From Purshia tridentata (lineage: Eukaryota; Streptophyta; Magnoliopsida; Rosales; Rosaceae): a DNA stretch of 64,000 nucleotides. The translations under genes were made by a program, and so were the position numbers. The stretch lies in the NCBI GenBank assembly GCA_003254885.1, contig QANT01001807.1, forward strand, positions 1 to 64,000. The letters are read 5' to 3'. Of this stretch, positions 36,000-47,282 are shown piece after piece. Numbering within the stretch: position 1 is the stretch's first letter; each line of letters begins with the position of its first letter. The notes under the pieces are model-generated. The model was not told the DNA's origin. It made no database searches and was given only the letters and a program-made list of their open reading frames with translations.

Positions 36000-37940
36000 G
36001 AAAGAGTAAGTCAGCTGTACCAGAGTAGAATCAAAGTGAACACCACGCTTAGTATGCAATGAAGCATAGTATGAGCCTATGAGCTATGAATTTATACATA
36101 ATTATCATAGTGGACAATAAAGTAAAACAAAACTCTCTTTTTTTTGGTCAATAAAGCAAAACCAAACTATTCCAACTAAAAAAAACAGAATAAAGTGTTA
36201 AAATGTTACACCTCGATTTAAAAATGAGATTGGTTATGGGCATGTGAAATTTGAAGAATTTTTTTTTTCTAGGGATTGATCTTGTAACGACAAGTTCTAT
36301 TATACCCATGAGTTTATGTCCCAATTTAATAATATAAGATGTCATCATTGGGTTAAAAAAACATTATATTTTGTGGTGTGTTTAATTTGTTCATGTGGTT
36401 GGTATCAACCGTATCATGTATTCATGTGTTAAAAAAAAAAAAGGTGAATATATAAGAGTGAAGGTATCACGCATGTGAGTAGAGTGGGGCCATAGGCTTT
36501 GTGAAGGGCAAAGATCCGAATAAAGATTGAAAGGTCGTACAAGATGCCATGCCGATTGCCGTTTCCGCAATATAAATACAGGGAAGGGACGGTGATACTA
36601 TACAGTCTGATCAAAATCTGTTCTAGTTAGCGGGGGAGGAAGCGCCACGTGTAGAGCTACGATTCCTTTGCTTAATAATGAGGAGTAATGGTGGGCCCGC
36701 ACCAGGTGAGGTCCATTTGTTCGCTAAAACTGATTCTGTGGTGGCGTCATGTCATGCGGCCCAGAAAGAAAAGAAAAATGGGCGAAAAGTCGTCGGGCAA
36801 TGGGCATGTTTCAGAATCTCTGATGACTGACCTTTTGGCCCGGAAAGGCTATGATTGGGGCACGCATGACATACAGACGCGTGTTTGCTCGTTGAAAACG
36901 ATAACTTTATGTTTTTTTATTTTTATTTAGAGTTAAAAAAAATTCAAAAAATTTCTAAGCGTGTGTATCACATTTTGTAATCATATGATTCATATTCTCT
37001 ACGAAAATAGATCTTCTATATTTTTTTCTATTTGTTTGGTACCATACTAAAATTTTAGTCATTGAACTTTTTTTTTTCCTTACTCTTTCTTTCTCTATTA
37101 TGTCTTTAATGATTACAATTTTAGCTAAATACCAAATGGGTAAAAAAATATAGAGAGAATCCTCACTTCTTATGTGCTCACATGTATTAAAACACACAAA
37201 ATAATACTAAAATATAACATACTTAATATTATCTATAAATTTTTTACATATTAAGTGCGGATAAGGTCTTTTGAATGCGAGAATTTAGTATGACTCATTG
37301 GTATTTTAGGAAAATACAAAATAAGACTTATGAATGATGATTATCCACTTAGGTTGGACATAGAAGGTCTTTAGATTTTGACAATTATGCATGAAAAGTA
37401 AATTAAATTAAAATGGAGATTTACTTATCATGGTTTTTTATAATGATCAAAAATATTGACGAACTGGGATAGAAATAACACATTACAATTATTTTTTAAA
37501 ATTAAAGTCACAGATTAATTCAATTTTTAATTCAAGTAGTGAAGTGCAAACAAGGTTATATAATCTAGATAAGTGATTTTTAAAAAAGCCATATAATAAA
37601 TAGATGTTGTGATTTTTGTTGTTGTTCTCTCTCATTTTTATTTTATTTGGAGTTGGTTTTTGTTGGTACGATATTTCATTTTATTATTAATTTTTAACTA
37701 AGCATGACCTTTGCATATGCTCGCGCAATCCATAATCTCTGCAAAAATGAAGCAAATTTGCACCAAAGGAAATTCAAGTCACTAAATAGGTAAAGGTATT
37801 TTGTCATTGACTAGATTTGTGGCCCCAAATAAATTGTGCCTTACTTGCTTGATGTTTAAATTAAAAAATTATATATATTACCTACTCTTTAGTGACGAAA
37901 GTCCCCAGCTACCACAGTGATGGTATTTAATCCAAATTTT
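36000..37940. other. AT-rich intergenic DNA, no gene seen
   Basis: No supportable ORF or repeat. A single CACGTGTA (G-box/ABRE type) lies near 36645, in a locally GC-richer patch (36600-36900) next to no recognisable gene. Confidence 0.4.
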
Positions 37941-37947
37941 CATTAAA

Positions 37948-38558
37948 ATATATAGAAATTTAGGATTAAATATCTAGTTTCAATATTTTTTTAGAAAATC
38001 AGTTTTGCTCATAATTTTTAGGTTTAATTACCAACTAATGAACTTGATTTTTAGAATAGGTCAAAAATTTACAGTCCATTTATTTTGGGCTTTATTTGTT
38101 TGACAACTTTGCCATTCTATTGTCCTTTGGCCTATATATGATGGATCTTAGATAAAATTTGTAAAGTTTTGACAAAATTGCCTTTGATACTTTTATATTG
38201 TCTTGAAAATTATTTAATATAGTCTTAACTTCAGTTTTAGTTGTGACTGTACGACATTCAACTTCAAATTTAGTTGTGACTAAATGACAGTCACAGCTAA
38301 ATTGTGATATAATCACAGTTAGATTGTGACTGAATTAAAATTTTTTTAAGAGAAATTGTATTACAAATAGTATAAATAGAGGTCAAAATAATACTGTTAC
38401 TCAAAATAATACTTAGTATAGTGGTGGGAGTTGTCTCTTTCAACTTACCAAGACAATCACAACTAAATTGTAAGACAGTCACAGTTAAGATGTGGTTGGA
38501 TTGATTTTTTTTAGTTTTAATACAATATAGTATAAATTAATGTAAGAGTATGGATGTA

Positions 38559-38589
<31 letters not shown>

Positions 38590-38756
38590 TTATTGTAGTG
38601 GCATATGATGTAATATTTGTAAATTATAGTGCCTTTTACTATATTATTATGTTTGAATTTTTAACTAGTACCTAATCTAAAATGCTATTAAATTTTGGTA
38701 TATAAACTAAAAAGTTATTGAAATTTGGTACTTAATGTCAATTAACCTTTAAATAT
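37948..38756. repeat. ~800-bp dispersed repeat, copy A
   Basis: Matches 61842-62642 in the same orientation over almost its whole length, with scattered substitutions and small indels. It begins ATAGAAATTTAGGATTAAAT and ends GTCAATTAACCTTT. The ends are loosely inverted (GGATTAAATA.. against GGTTAATTGAC.. on the other strand), as in a TIR element. Inside are many copies of a TTGTGACTGAATGACAGTCA-type motif in both orientations, and a TATAAATAGAGG sequence. A (TA)14 run lies at 38559-38586. No open frame of note. Confidence 0.85.
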
Positions 38757-40009
38757 AAAACAAACTATTCATAACCCCCTATTTTGAACTTGATTAATTC
38801 AAAACCTCCACCTTTAATAAAACTAATTTAGAACCCCCTATTAAAGGCTTAAGATTTCTCAAAACCCCTAGGTCAACTAAGTTTGACTACCATATGTTCT
38901 AATATTCCAATTATAACCTTTGAAAAATATCAAAGACCACATTTCAGATTTCTTATCTCCCTCCCCTAACCTTAGCTCTCTCCTCTCTCGTCACTCTTAC
39001 TCCCTCCGGTGATATCACCGTTGTCTGGTGGCCAACAACGACGAAACCAGTTGGGTTTTCCTCTCCTCTTCCTCCCTTATCTAGCCAAGCTTTCTCTTTC
39101 TTAGAAAACCTGCAGAAATCCAAACCCAGCCAGCAGTTCGATCGTCATCTCTGTTGGCGATTTCGGCAGCGGATTGAAATGGTTCCGGTCCTATTCTTTT
39201 CCCTTCGATATGTTCTCTCTACTAGTATACAAGTTTGGGTTCAATTGCTTCAAATTTCAAAGGCCCTAATTTGAAAACCCTCACCCCCACCGCTGCAACT
39301 CTCGGATTTAGACAACTCCGACCACCTATGGTGAGATGCCACATTTCTGTGATTTGTTTCATGTTATGGTCTCTTCTGTTTAAAAAAATATATATTATTT
39401 TCATTTGCTGCTTATAATTCTTCAAAAGATGGAGTAGGCTTTGAGAATGCTTATGTATTTTGAAACAATCCTTGGAACTGTCTTGAGTTTTTTCTTCACT
39501 TCATTTGATGAAACAATGGGATTGTCTCTTTTGTTCCCTTCTCGTAGAAATCAAAGAACTTTGACCAAATTTGGTAGCCTAGATTTTTTATGTCCACTGG
39601 TTTGCCTTCCTTGAATTTGTGAATCTTTCTTGTTTGCTATCTACATGACAGGAAAATTGAGTTAAACGGAAGTGTGGTTCTTAGCACAAAGTTAATGAAA
39701 CAGATGGCTAAATATAATTGGATGGGTGGTTAGAAAGAGGGTTTTTGTTCCCACCATGAAATTGAATTTGTGTGTATTCTAAAATTCGGATATTTGCATT
39801 TTAAAACATATATCTAGCATCGTTCATTTTTAGTTGACTCTATCTGTGTGTAATTTGCAGACATTAATAATTGAAAATAATATGGGCAAGAGGCGGTCGA
39901 ACTCAACTTCCTAGTGGAGGTGAAAGCTCCGAGCCTCAGAAAGTGAGTTAGAGTTTGAGATCAGCTGAAAATAACGGGTTAAATAAATGTAATTATTTTT
40001 AGTAAATCA

Positions 40010-40340
40010 GTTTCAGTGTAACTGAATTTTTTAGTATAATTGTATATTTAAAATTAGTTTTTAGTAGTGCATGTGTAACTGTATTTAATGTCTTGTTATG
40101 TTAGTGAAATTGAATGTATATGTGCAATTGTGTTAGTAAATGTATGTAGTTTTGAAATTCAGTTTCAGTGTAACTGTTTTTTAAAAATTTAATTTCTGTT
40201 TCAATGTATTTGAGAAATACAGTTACACTGAAATTGAAATTGTTTTTTTAGTGAAGGTGTAACTGTTTTTTTAGTGAAAGTGTAACTGTTTTTTTAGTGT
40301 AGGTGTAACTGTTTTTAAAATACAGTTACACTGGGTGTGC
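40010..40340. repeat. Minisatellite of a TGTAACTG motif
   Basis: A 23-bp unit (AGTGAAGGTGTAACTG plus seven T) is repeated about three times at 40250-40316. The same CAGTGTAACTG core occurs in both orientations across 40010-40340 (for example ACAGTTACACTG at about 40219 and 40322). It lies just left of the hAT MITE at 40421. Confidence 0.75.
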
Positions 40341-40420
40341 GTTAGTCCGTGTCAGAACGCATCAGTGCGTGCGTCAGAGTGTGTCAGCGCGCGTTAGAAG
40401 GATAAAAAAGGTAATATAAG

Positions 40421-40840
40421 TAGGGATGACAACGGGGCGGGGCGGGGCCGGGTTTGCCAATACCATCCCACCCCGTCGAGTATACGGGGTCCCCGTCGGG
40501 TATGCGGGGCCCCATATCTCTTTTTTTTAATATTTTTTTCTTATTAAAATAATACTAAATCAACACAAATATATAATATAATATAGATAAAATATATTAA
40601 CATACACATATTACATTAAAACATCATTAAATTAGATTATAACACTATTAAATTCATATGAACAATAAAAATTATAACATAAAATTAAAATATAATTATA
40701 AAATTAATATTATATACTATATTTATTAAGTTAAACGGGTATACGGGGCCCCGCGGGGCGGGGAGTGGTATTACCATACCCGCTTAATCGGGGCGGGGCC
40801 CCACGGGGCTTAGCGGGGACGGGGATAATTGTCATCCCTA
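40421..40840. mobile_element. GC-rich-ended hAT MITE
   Basis: A 420-bp element whose left end is TAGGGATGACAACGGGGCGG and whose right end, as reverse complement, is TAGGGATGACAATTATCCCC. It is flanked by the perfect 8-bp direct repeat AATATAAG (40413-40420 and 40841-40848), which fits the hAT superfamily. The ends are rich in CGGGGC/GGCGGGG while the middle is AT-rich (ATATAATATAAT). This terminus is widespread in plant genomes. No coding capacity. Confidence 0.92.
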
Positions 40841-41072
40841 AATATAAGTTTTAAAGGGTTTTAAAAGAGTTTCTAGATGGGTGAAAGCTTAAGAAAAGTT
40901 TGTTGGTGGTTAGGGGGTTTAGAAAAAGTTGCTATTAAATATATTGTTAGATGCATTCTATTCAATATATTAATTTATTGTTTCGAAAAAAATCCAATGA
41001 TCCATGATCCAATTAGGCTTTTTCTGAGGACGAAATCCAATTCGGCTTTGGTTGTATACACATGAACTACAA

Positions 41073-41163
41073 TGGGCTGGGTTGGATCAGCTACCTATTG
41101 TAACACGGCCCATGAATTCCAAAATCATCTCTCTTGAGCTTTATCTCTAATCTAAAACCCTAA
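41073..41163 (+). promoter_or_regulatory. Site II elements and telo box upstream of the PPR gene
   Basis: TGGGCT (41073-41078) and GGCCCA (41107-41112, TGGGCC on the other strand) are site II elements. AAACCCTAA (41155-41163) is a telo box. This combination is typical of plant promoters for organelle and translation genes and is bound by TCP-type factors. It lies about 450-540 bp upstream of the inferred ATG at 41614. Confidence 0.6.
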
Positions 41164-41613
41164 ACCCCCAAACCCCATTTCAGCCAGCCTTTTATTGTTC
41201 TGTACCGGACCTTGGACGAACATGCCAGCCTCTGCTAAACAAGTCTATTGACATTTGAGTCATTTGACCGTTTGGAATTTCTACAAAACCTTCATGTATG
41301 TTCAGGTAGAAATTTCCTTTCTCTCTGTTCTTCTTTACCCTACAGTTCGTTTGGATACTAAGAAAGTCTTGAAAAATGGATTAAATTGATTTAGAAATCC
41401 GATGAAATTCATATTTATGTGTAATTTTTCGTTATTTTAACATCACATTAAGGAATGGTTTATTTCTGTTTCATAATTTAAGCTTAAAAAAATGTAATTT
41501 TTTGTTTATGTTTTACTAATTATGCATTGCTCAATGCTCACCATAAGTGTCTTGAGGTAGGGATTATACAATCGTTTCGTTTTTTCTTGTCAAGTTCATT
41601 CACTGCCTGGCTG

Positions 41614-44091
41614 ATGTTTTATATATTTGTTTCCAGTTTGGTGCCCACCTGCAAAGGTAGGCATGTGTCCAAGTTTTTGCCCTCACTTCGAGTCTGTTGC
41701 CAATTGTTTTCGACAGCTACAAATGCTTGGCAGTTTCCATCAGATGGCCTTGAAAATGAGAAAAAATGCATTGATATCGATCTTCTGTTCCGATCCTGCA
41801 AAAACGTTCACCATGCTAAGTGTCTCCATTCTTTTCTTGTGGTATCGGGAAAAATTCGAGATATCTTTCTTTCTGCCAAGCTTGTCAATCATTATGCCTA
41901 CCTTGGTGATATGTCATTCTCTCGCTGCACCTTTGATTCGATACCAAAGAAGGATGTGTATACCTGGAATTCTATGGTATCTGCTTATGTTCGCAACAGG
42001 CGTTTCCGTGAAGCTGTAGATTGTTTCTCTCAGTTTTTGTTCACCTCTGGTCTTCGACCTGATTCCTACACCTTTCCTCCTGTCTTGAAAGCTTGTGGGA
42101 ATCTGGTCGACGGGAAGAAGATACACTGCAGGGTTCTAAAGCTGGGTTTGGAATGGGATGTCTTCGTGGCTGCTTCCTTGATCCATATGTATTCCCGGTT
42201 TGGCTTTGTTGGCATTGCACGTGACCTATTTGATGAGATGCCTATCCGAGATATGGGTTCTTGGAATGCAATGATTTCTGGGTTTTGTCAGAATGGGAAT
42301 GCAGCAGACGCATTGGATGTCTTAATTGAAATGAGATCAGAGGGGGTAAAGATGGATCCTGTAACTGTCTCAAGTCTACTGACTGCTTGTGCACAATCAA
42401 ATGACTTCTTAAGTGGGATGCTGATTCATTTGTATGTTATAAAGCATGGACTAGAATTTGATCTATTTGTATGCAATACCTTGATTAACATGTATGCCAA
42501 ATTTGGTAGCTTGGTGCATGCACGGAGGATTTTTGATCAAATGGAGGTAAGAGATTTGGTGTCATGGAACTCAATTATTGCTGCATATGAGCAGAACGAT
42601 GATCCAATGACTGCACTAGGATTCTTTAACAATATGCAACTACTTGGAATTCAGCCTGATTTTTTAACACTTGTGAGTTTGGCTTCAATTTTAGCTCAAT
42701 TAAGTGATGCTGAAAAGAGTAGGTCTGTTCACGGATTCATTTTGAGGAGAGGTTGGATCATGGAACATGTTGTCATTGGAAATGCAGTTGTGGATATGTA
42801 TGCAAAGTTGGGTGCTATAGATTCTGCACGTACTGTTTTTGAAGGACTTCCTGTCAAGGATGTGATTTCATGGAACACTTTGATTGCAGGTTATGCTCAA
42901 AATGGTCTTGCAAGTGAGGCAATTGAACTGTATGGCATGATGGAAGAGTGCAAAGAAATAATTCCAAACCAAGGAACTTGGGTTAGCATTCTACCAGCAT
43001 ATACCCATGTTGGAAACTTGCAACAAGGGATGACAGTTCATGGGCGGTTGATTAAGAACTGTCTCTACTTGGATGTATTTGTTGGAACCTGCTTGATTGA
43101 CATGTATGGGAAATGTGGGAGACTAGATGATGCATTGTTGTTATTCTACCAAGTGCCCAGGAAGAGTTCGGTCCCATGGAACGCCATAATTGCCTGTCAT
43201 GGAGTTCATGGGCACGGTGAGAAAGCTCTGAAGCTATTCCAAGATATGCTAAATGAGGGGGTTAAGCCAGATCATGTGACCTTTACATCTTTAATGTCAG
43301 CTTGTAGTCATTCAGGTTTGGTCAATGAGGGTCAATTTTACTTTCGTGTGATGCAGGAAGAATATGGAATCAAGCCTACTTTAAAGCACTATGGCTGCAT
43401 GGTAGATTTGCTTGGTAGAGCTGGGCATTTAAACATGGCATATGATGTTATCAAGAATATGTCTGTACGACCCGATGCTTCTGTGTGGGGTGCTCTACTT
43501 GGTGCTTGCCGTATACATGGAAATGTTGAGTTGGGCAAAATTGCTTCAGAGCGCTTGTTTGAAGTTGATCCAGAAAATGTGGGCTACTATGTTTTGTTGT
43601 CAAATATTTACGCGAATTCCGGAAAATGGGAAGGTGTGGATAAAGTAAGATCTCTAGCCATAAACCGGGGATTGAAGAAGACTCCCGGGTGGAGCTCAAT
43701 AGAAGTTAACAGCAAGGTTGATGTCTTTTATACAGGGAACCAAACGCATCCAAAATACGAGGAGATATACCAGGAGTTGAGGGAACTAACTGCAAAAATG
43801 AAGAGCCTTGGTTATGTTCCTGACTTCAGCTTTGTGCTGCAGGATGTTGAGGATGATGAGAAAGAACACATCCTCACAAGTCACAGTGAGAGATTGGCAA
43901 TTGCATTTGGAATCATTAGCACTCCTCCGAAAAACCCCATTCGGATCTTCAAGAACTTGAGGGTCTGTGGTGATTGCCACAATGCAACTAAACTCATATC
44001 AGTAATCACAGAGAGGGAGATCATTGTGAGGGACTCTAACCGTTTCCATCATTTCAAGGATGGAACTTGTTCTTGTGGAGATTATTGGTGA
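41614..44091 (+). CDS. DYW-type pentatricopeptide repeat protein (EMB2758/At4g33990 type)
   Basis: An intronless frame. The first in-frame ATG is at 41614, giving 825 residues (EMB2758 is 823). The N-terminus is basic and Ser-rich, fitting organelle import. Repeated PLS-class PPR motifs cover about residues 85-650, with DVYTWNSMVSAY, DMGSWNAMISGF, DLVSWNSIIAAY, DVISWNTLIAGY and SSVPWNAIIACHG marking the repeats. The E/E+ part and a complete DYW deaminase-like domain follow. HSERLAIAFG has the HxE zinc and catalytic residues, CGDCHNA gives the CxxCH site, and the end is CSCGDYW. Such proteins specify C-to-U editing in mitochondria or plastids; the target site cannot be told from this sequence. 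An upstream frame without ATG extends to 41527, so a 5' intron is not excluded. Confidence 0.93.
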   Translation: MFYIFVSSLVPTCKGRHVSKFLPSLRVCCQLFSTATNAWQFPSDGLENEKKCIDIDLLFRSCKNVHHAKCLHSFLVVSGKIRDIFLSAKLVNHYAYLGDMSFSRCTFDSIPKKDVYTWNSMVSAYVRNRRFREAVDCFSQFLFTSGLRPDSYTFPPVLKACGNLVDGKKIHCRVLKLGLEWDVFVAASLIHMYSRFGFVGIARDLFDEMPIRDMGSWNAMISGFCQNGNAADALDVLIEMRSEGVKMDPVTVSSLLTACAQSNDFLSGMLIHLYVIKHGLEFDLFVCNTLINMYAKFGSLVHARRIFDQMEVRDLVSWNSIIAAYEQNDDPMTALGFFNNMQLLGIQPDFLTLVSLASILAQLSDAEKSRSVHGFILRRGWIMEHVVIGNAVVDMYAKLGAIDSARTVFEGLPVKDVISWNTLIAGYAQNGLASEAIELYGMMEECKEIIPNQGTWVSILPAYTHVGNLQQGMTVHGRLIKNCLYLDVFVGTCLIDMYGKCGRLDDALLLFYQVPRKSSVPWNAIIACHGVHGHGEKALKLFQDMLNEGVKPDHVTFTSLMSACSHSGLVNEGQFYFRVMQEEYGIKPTLKHYGCMVDLLGRAGHLNMAYDVIKNMSVRPDASVWGALLGACRIHGNVELGKIASERLFEVDPENVGYYVLLSNIYANSGKWEGVDKVRSLAINRGLKKTPGWSSIEVNSKVDVFYTGNQTHPKYEEIYQELRELTAKMKSLGYVPDFSFVLQDVEDDEKEHILTSHSERLAIAFGIISTPPKNPIRIFKNLRVCGDCHNATKLISVITEREIIVRDSNRFHHFKDGTCSCGDYW

Positions 44092-44885
44092 CAGTGAGTG
44101 TCAAACTTTGAATAATTTAGGATGAAAAATCATTTTTTTTGTTTTTTTTAATGAAATTGCCAACTTGGTGCCAGTTCACTAGAAAAGCCAAGGTCAAATG
44201 TACAAGAGGCGCCAGCTGCACATTTTATGCGTAGATGTGAAGCCAGCAGTAGAGGATATTATTATTACCTGTTGATTCTTTTTTTTTTATTCCACCTCAG
44301 CCATTCCATTTGCCAGCTTGTAACCAGTCACCTTGCTTCACTTTAACAACATGGACTACAAAAGATAAACTAAAATATCTTTGGGAGGGCTGACTAGCAG
44401 CCTAGGCGTGTAATGAGTCATTTCGTTTTCTTCTTTTACAAGTCTATCACAATTTAAGTGAAATAAAGTTTATTTAATATAATTTAGTATAATTCAATCT
44501 TAATCTATTATAATTTTAATTTTTAAGTCCTTCATCAACTAATTCTTCTTTTTTTTTTTAATCTTCATCCAATGATTGATCCAAAAACTTTATTTTTAAA
44601 TTTTATTTTGTTATGTATGTATGTATTGTATTATTATAAGTTTTGACCATTATGGACTCACCAGCTGTGGCCCACTACTACCACCTCATGACCTCATCTG
44701 TCATCTTTTTAGACCGACTACCAGTACCACCTTATTCTTAATTCTTCTCAGAAGCGGCAGACCAATCAACCCCTATCTATAAAAACCTTTTCTGCCGCCA
44801 AAGCCCCATAAAACCCCAAAACCCACACCCTCCCGCTCGCCACCAAAACGACGACGCTGTACACAAACGAGTGCGCGAGCTCGTG

Positions 44886-45359
44886 ATGACGGACCCCCAC
44901 GCGCCGCCGCCTCGACCTCTCCACAAGCAGAACTCGTGGTCACCCGATATGCTTCGCGACGAGACGTGGCAGCGCCGGAAGCGCGACCGCGGCACGCGCC
45001 GCCTCAACCGCAACAGAAGCGTCTCGGAAGACGATTTGGAGGAGCTGAAAGCTTGTATTGAGCTGGGGTTCGGGTTCGAATCGCCCGTCACCGATCCGAA
45101 ACTGTCCGATACCTTACCGGCTTTGGGAGTTTACTGTACAGTAAATAAGCAGTACAGTAATAGCTTATTAACAGGTTGGTGGTGATTTAATATACACCGT
45201 TGGATTGATCTGACCTTCGAATTTTTTTTTAAAGAATTTGATTTATTGATTTTTGATATTTTTGTTTCAGAAGGTGATGATGCGGAGATGGTGAAGATGA
45301 GGTTGAGGCAGTGGGCCCAGCTGGTGGGTTGTTCGGTTCGGCAAGCCTCTTCTGGTTGA
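44886..45359 (+). CDS. DUF1685 family protein
   Basis: Two exons, 44886-45174 and 45271-45359, give 378 nt or 125 residues, in phase. The conserved DUF1685 core is visible: QNSWSPDMLRDETWQRRKRD, then SVSEDDLEELKACIELGFGF and PKLSDTLPALGVYC. The end is WAQLVGCSVRQASSG. These are small basic plant proteins of unknown function; no membrane helix or signal peptide is seen. The first exon is markedly GC-rich, with many CG dinucleotides, unlike the surrounding AT-rich DNA. It sits between the PPR and COR28 genes, all on the same strand, as in Arabidopsis At4g33985. The ATG at 44886 follows a CT/AC-rich leader. Confidence 0.9.
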
Positions 45360-45599
45360 TAGTACTTAAGCCCTTATATCTAATTTCACAAATTATTTTA
45401 TAAAAGTGTAAAGCTAATATTTCATTCATATTTATTTGATTTTATTTATTTCCAATGCAATAGAAATTACAGTTTGTTCTAACTTCTATCTGCTGAACTT
45501 GCATTTTTGAACACAAATATTTATATGGCTTTCTTTACATTCTTTTTTTTTCTTTTTTCTTTTTTGAAAAGAAAAATTCATTAAATTAAAGTAAGAGAT

Positions 45600-46520
45600 A
45601 CAATAGATTGGCCAATAAGTTAGGATTGATTGAAAAATGAACTCTTTTAAGGTGGCAAAGAGAACATAGCCCATAACCGCACTTATCAGCCCATCTTAAC
45701 ACAAGTTACAAACGCAGAAGAAAACCTGAAAAGGCACGTGCTATTTTGTAGACCACCTTTAATTATTGAGTTAAAAATTCTAATATATTTTGGATTTTTT
45801 TTTTGTAAAAATTATAAATTGATTTGACAGACTCAGTATGTTATTAAATATATAAAATAGTTTGATTGTTAGCTGTTGAAATAACACAAATATTTTAATA
45901 AACTAGTGTCAAATGGCTTAATACTTTAATAAACTAGTGTCAAATGGCTTAAGAATGATCAATTCAGCGATAGAAGTTGGTCTGAATAGTTTGGCCAACA
46001 AAAAATAAAAAGACCAAAAACACAAAATACATCAAAGGCCCAACATAAGCAATGCCCAACTAACATAGAAAGGAAAAAAAAAAAAAGAGTCATACAAGCA
46101 NAAAAAAAAAAGTCATACAAGCATATTCTTTTCCACCGAGAACTTAAATAAGGTTGTTTGATCATACGAATGTTACGACAATGCAATACTACGACATTAT
46201 GTACGATTCAGTGTAGTTTATGGAATATTGCCCAGTTCCATATACCACACTTATGAGCCCATCCTACCACAAGTTACAAAAGCTGAAGAAAACCCGAAAT
46301 AAAACACCAAAAACGCAAAATACATCAAGGGCCCAACATAAGAAATGACCAACCAACATAGAAAAGAAAAAAAAAATGAAAAAATAGTCATACATGCACT
46401 GTTTCTCACTGAAAACTTCTTAAATAAGACTACTTGATCATGCGTAATTGTGTATAATAATTTGTACGATGATTCAATGCTACGTCGCTATGTGTACTGT
46501 TTACTCTAAAGCTAGTCTTA
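45600..46520. repeat. Diverged tandem duplication of a ~300-bp unit
   Basis: The block AACACAAAATACATCAAAGG (46016 on) through CATACAAGCA recurs at 46304 on as ACGCAAAATACATCAAGGGC. An earlier part of the unit (CACTTATCAGCCCATC, 45681) recurs at 46247 as CACTTATGAGCCCATC. The left copy appears interrupted by about 270 bp (45738-46008), which itself contains a 30-bp tandem repeat (AATAAACTAGTGTCAAATGG, twice near 45898-45950). No TIRs or coding capacity. N at 46101 lies inside it. Confidence 0.75.
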
Positions 46521-46843
46521 TATTCATATGAGTAGTACATCAATCTAGTATTAAAGTGCAAACAATAATTTCCTATAAAGTTATAAACATAACGTTTTAT
46601 ATATACAAACGTCGTTACCACCGTTCAAACAAGAACGAGCACCTTAAGCTCATTGTCCCCACAAATATCATGTTAACTCTTTTTCTGCTACAAAAAGGTA
46701 AAGGATAAGAATCTGTACTTCAAGCCTTTGAATCTGACCCTGCCTTTAGAAGAGGTTTAACGACTTTATCGTCCAGATTCGGTGTCTCCTACGGAAATTG
46801 CAAAAATATCCAATATACAGATAACCCATGATATTTCACCAAA

Positions 46844-47054
46844 CACGTGTCGTGTGATGATTGGATATTCTGAGACAAGGCATTGCGTGTCTTGCATCCA
46901 GCGCCGTCACACACTTGTTCACCCTACGCACGCAAGCAGACAACTGAAAAAAATCTTCACATGCTCAACAACCGCGCGTGAGTGAAAGAAAATATCTTGC
47001 GGAAGATATTATCGTAGATCTGACGTGGCACCTGACTGATGCAGCGACACGTGT
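46844..47054 (+). promoter_or_regulatory. Evening elements and G-box/ABRE sites upstream of the COR28-type gene
   Basis: AAAATATCT (46989-46997) is a perfect evening element. AGATATT (47004-47010) is a second, inverted AATATCT core. ACACGTGT (47047-47054) is a G-box/ABRE, TGACGTGGC (47031-47039) an ACGT-core site, and CACGTG at 46844-46849 a further G-box. All lie within 440 bp of the ATG at 47283. In Arabidopsis COR27/COR28, evening elements and G-boxes carry clock and light control. Confidence 0.7.
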
Positions 47055-47282
47055 AAAAGGCGCGCCATCTGGAGCCTTTATTGACCCAACAACAACAACA
47101 CCAACAACGACAACAACAAAAGAAAAGAAAGACCCGTCCGTCACACTCTCCGTCTCTCACATTCTTCGCGACCAAGAGAGAGAGAGGGTTTCTCTGTCAA
47201 ATTTTAGGAGCACATTTTCTTTTCTGAGTGTTGAAAACGCACCGTTTCGAATTCTGTCTCCGATCAGTGAACAGAAGCAATA

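Noticed and set aside
36688-36930. 80-codon frame with a basic patch (MRPRKKRKMGEK)
   Set aside because: Isolated, no domain, and the basic run comes from an A/G-rich tract. The nearby CACGTGTA alone is not enough to call a gene.
40421-40840. GC-rich stretch that could be taken for a CpG island or promoter
   Set aside because: The inverted termini and the exact 8-bp AATATAAG duplication show it is a hAT MITE.
41527-41613. Upstream extension of the PPR frame to 41527
   Set aside because: There is no ATG in this extension (it opens with TTG). The first in-frame ATG at 41614 gives a length close to the Arabidopsis relative.
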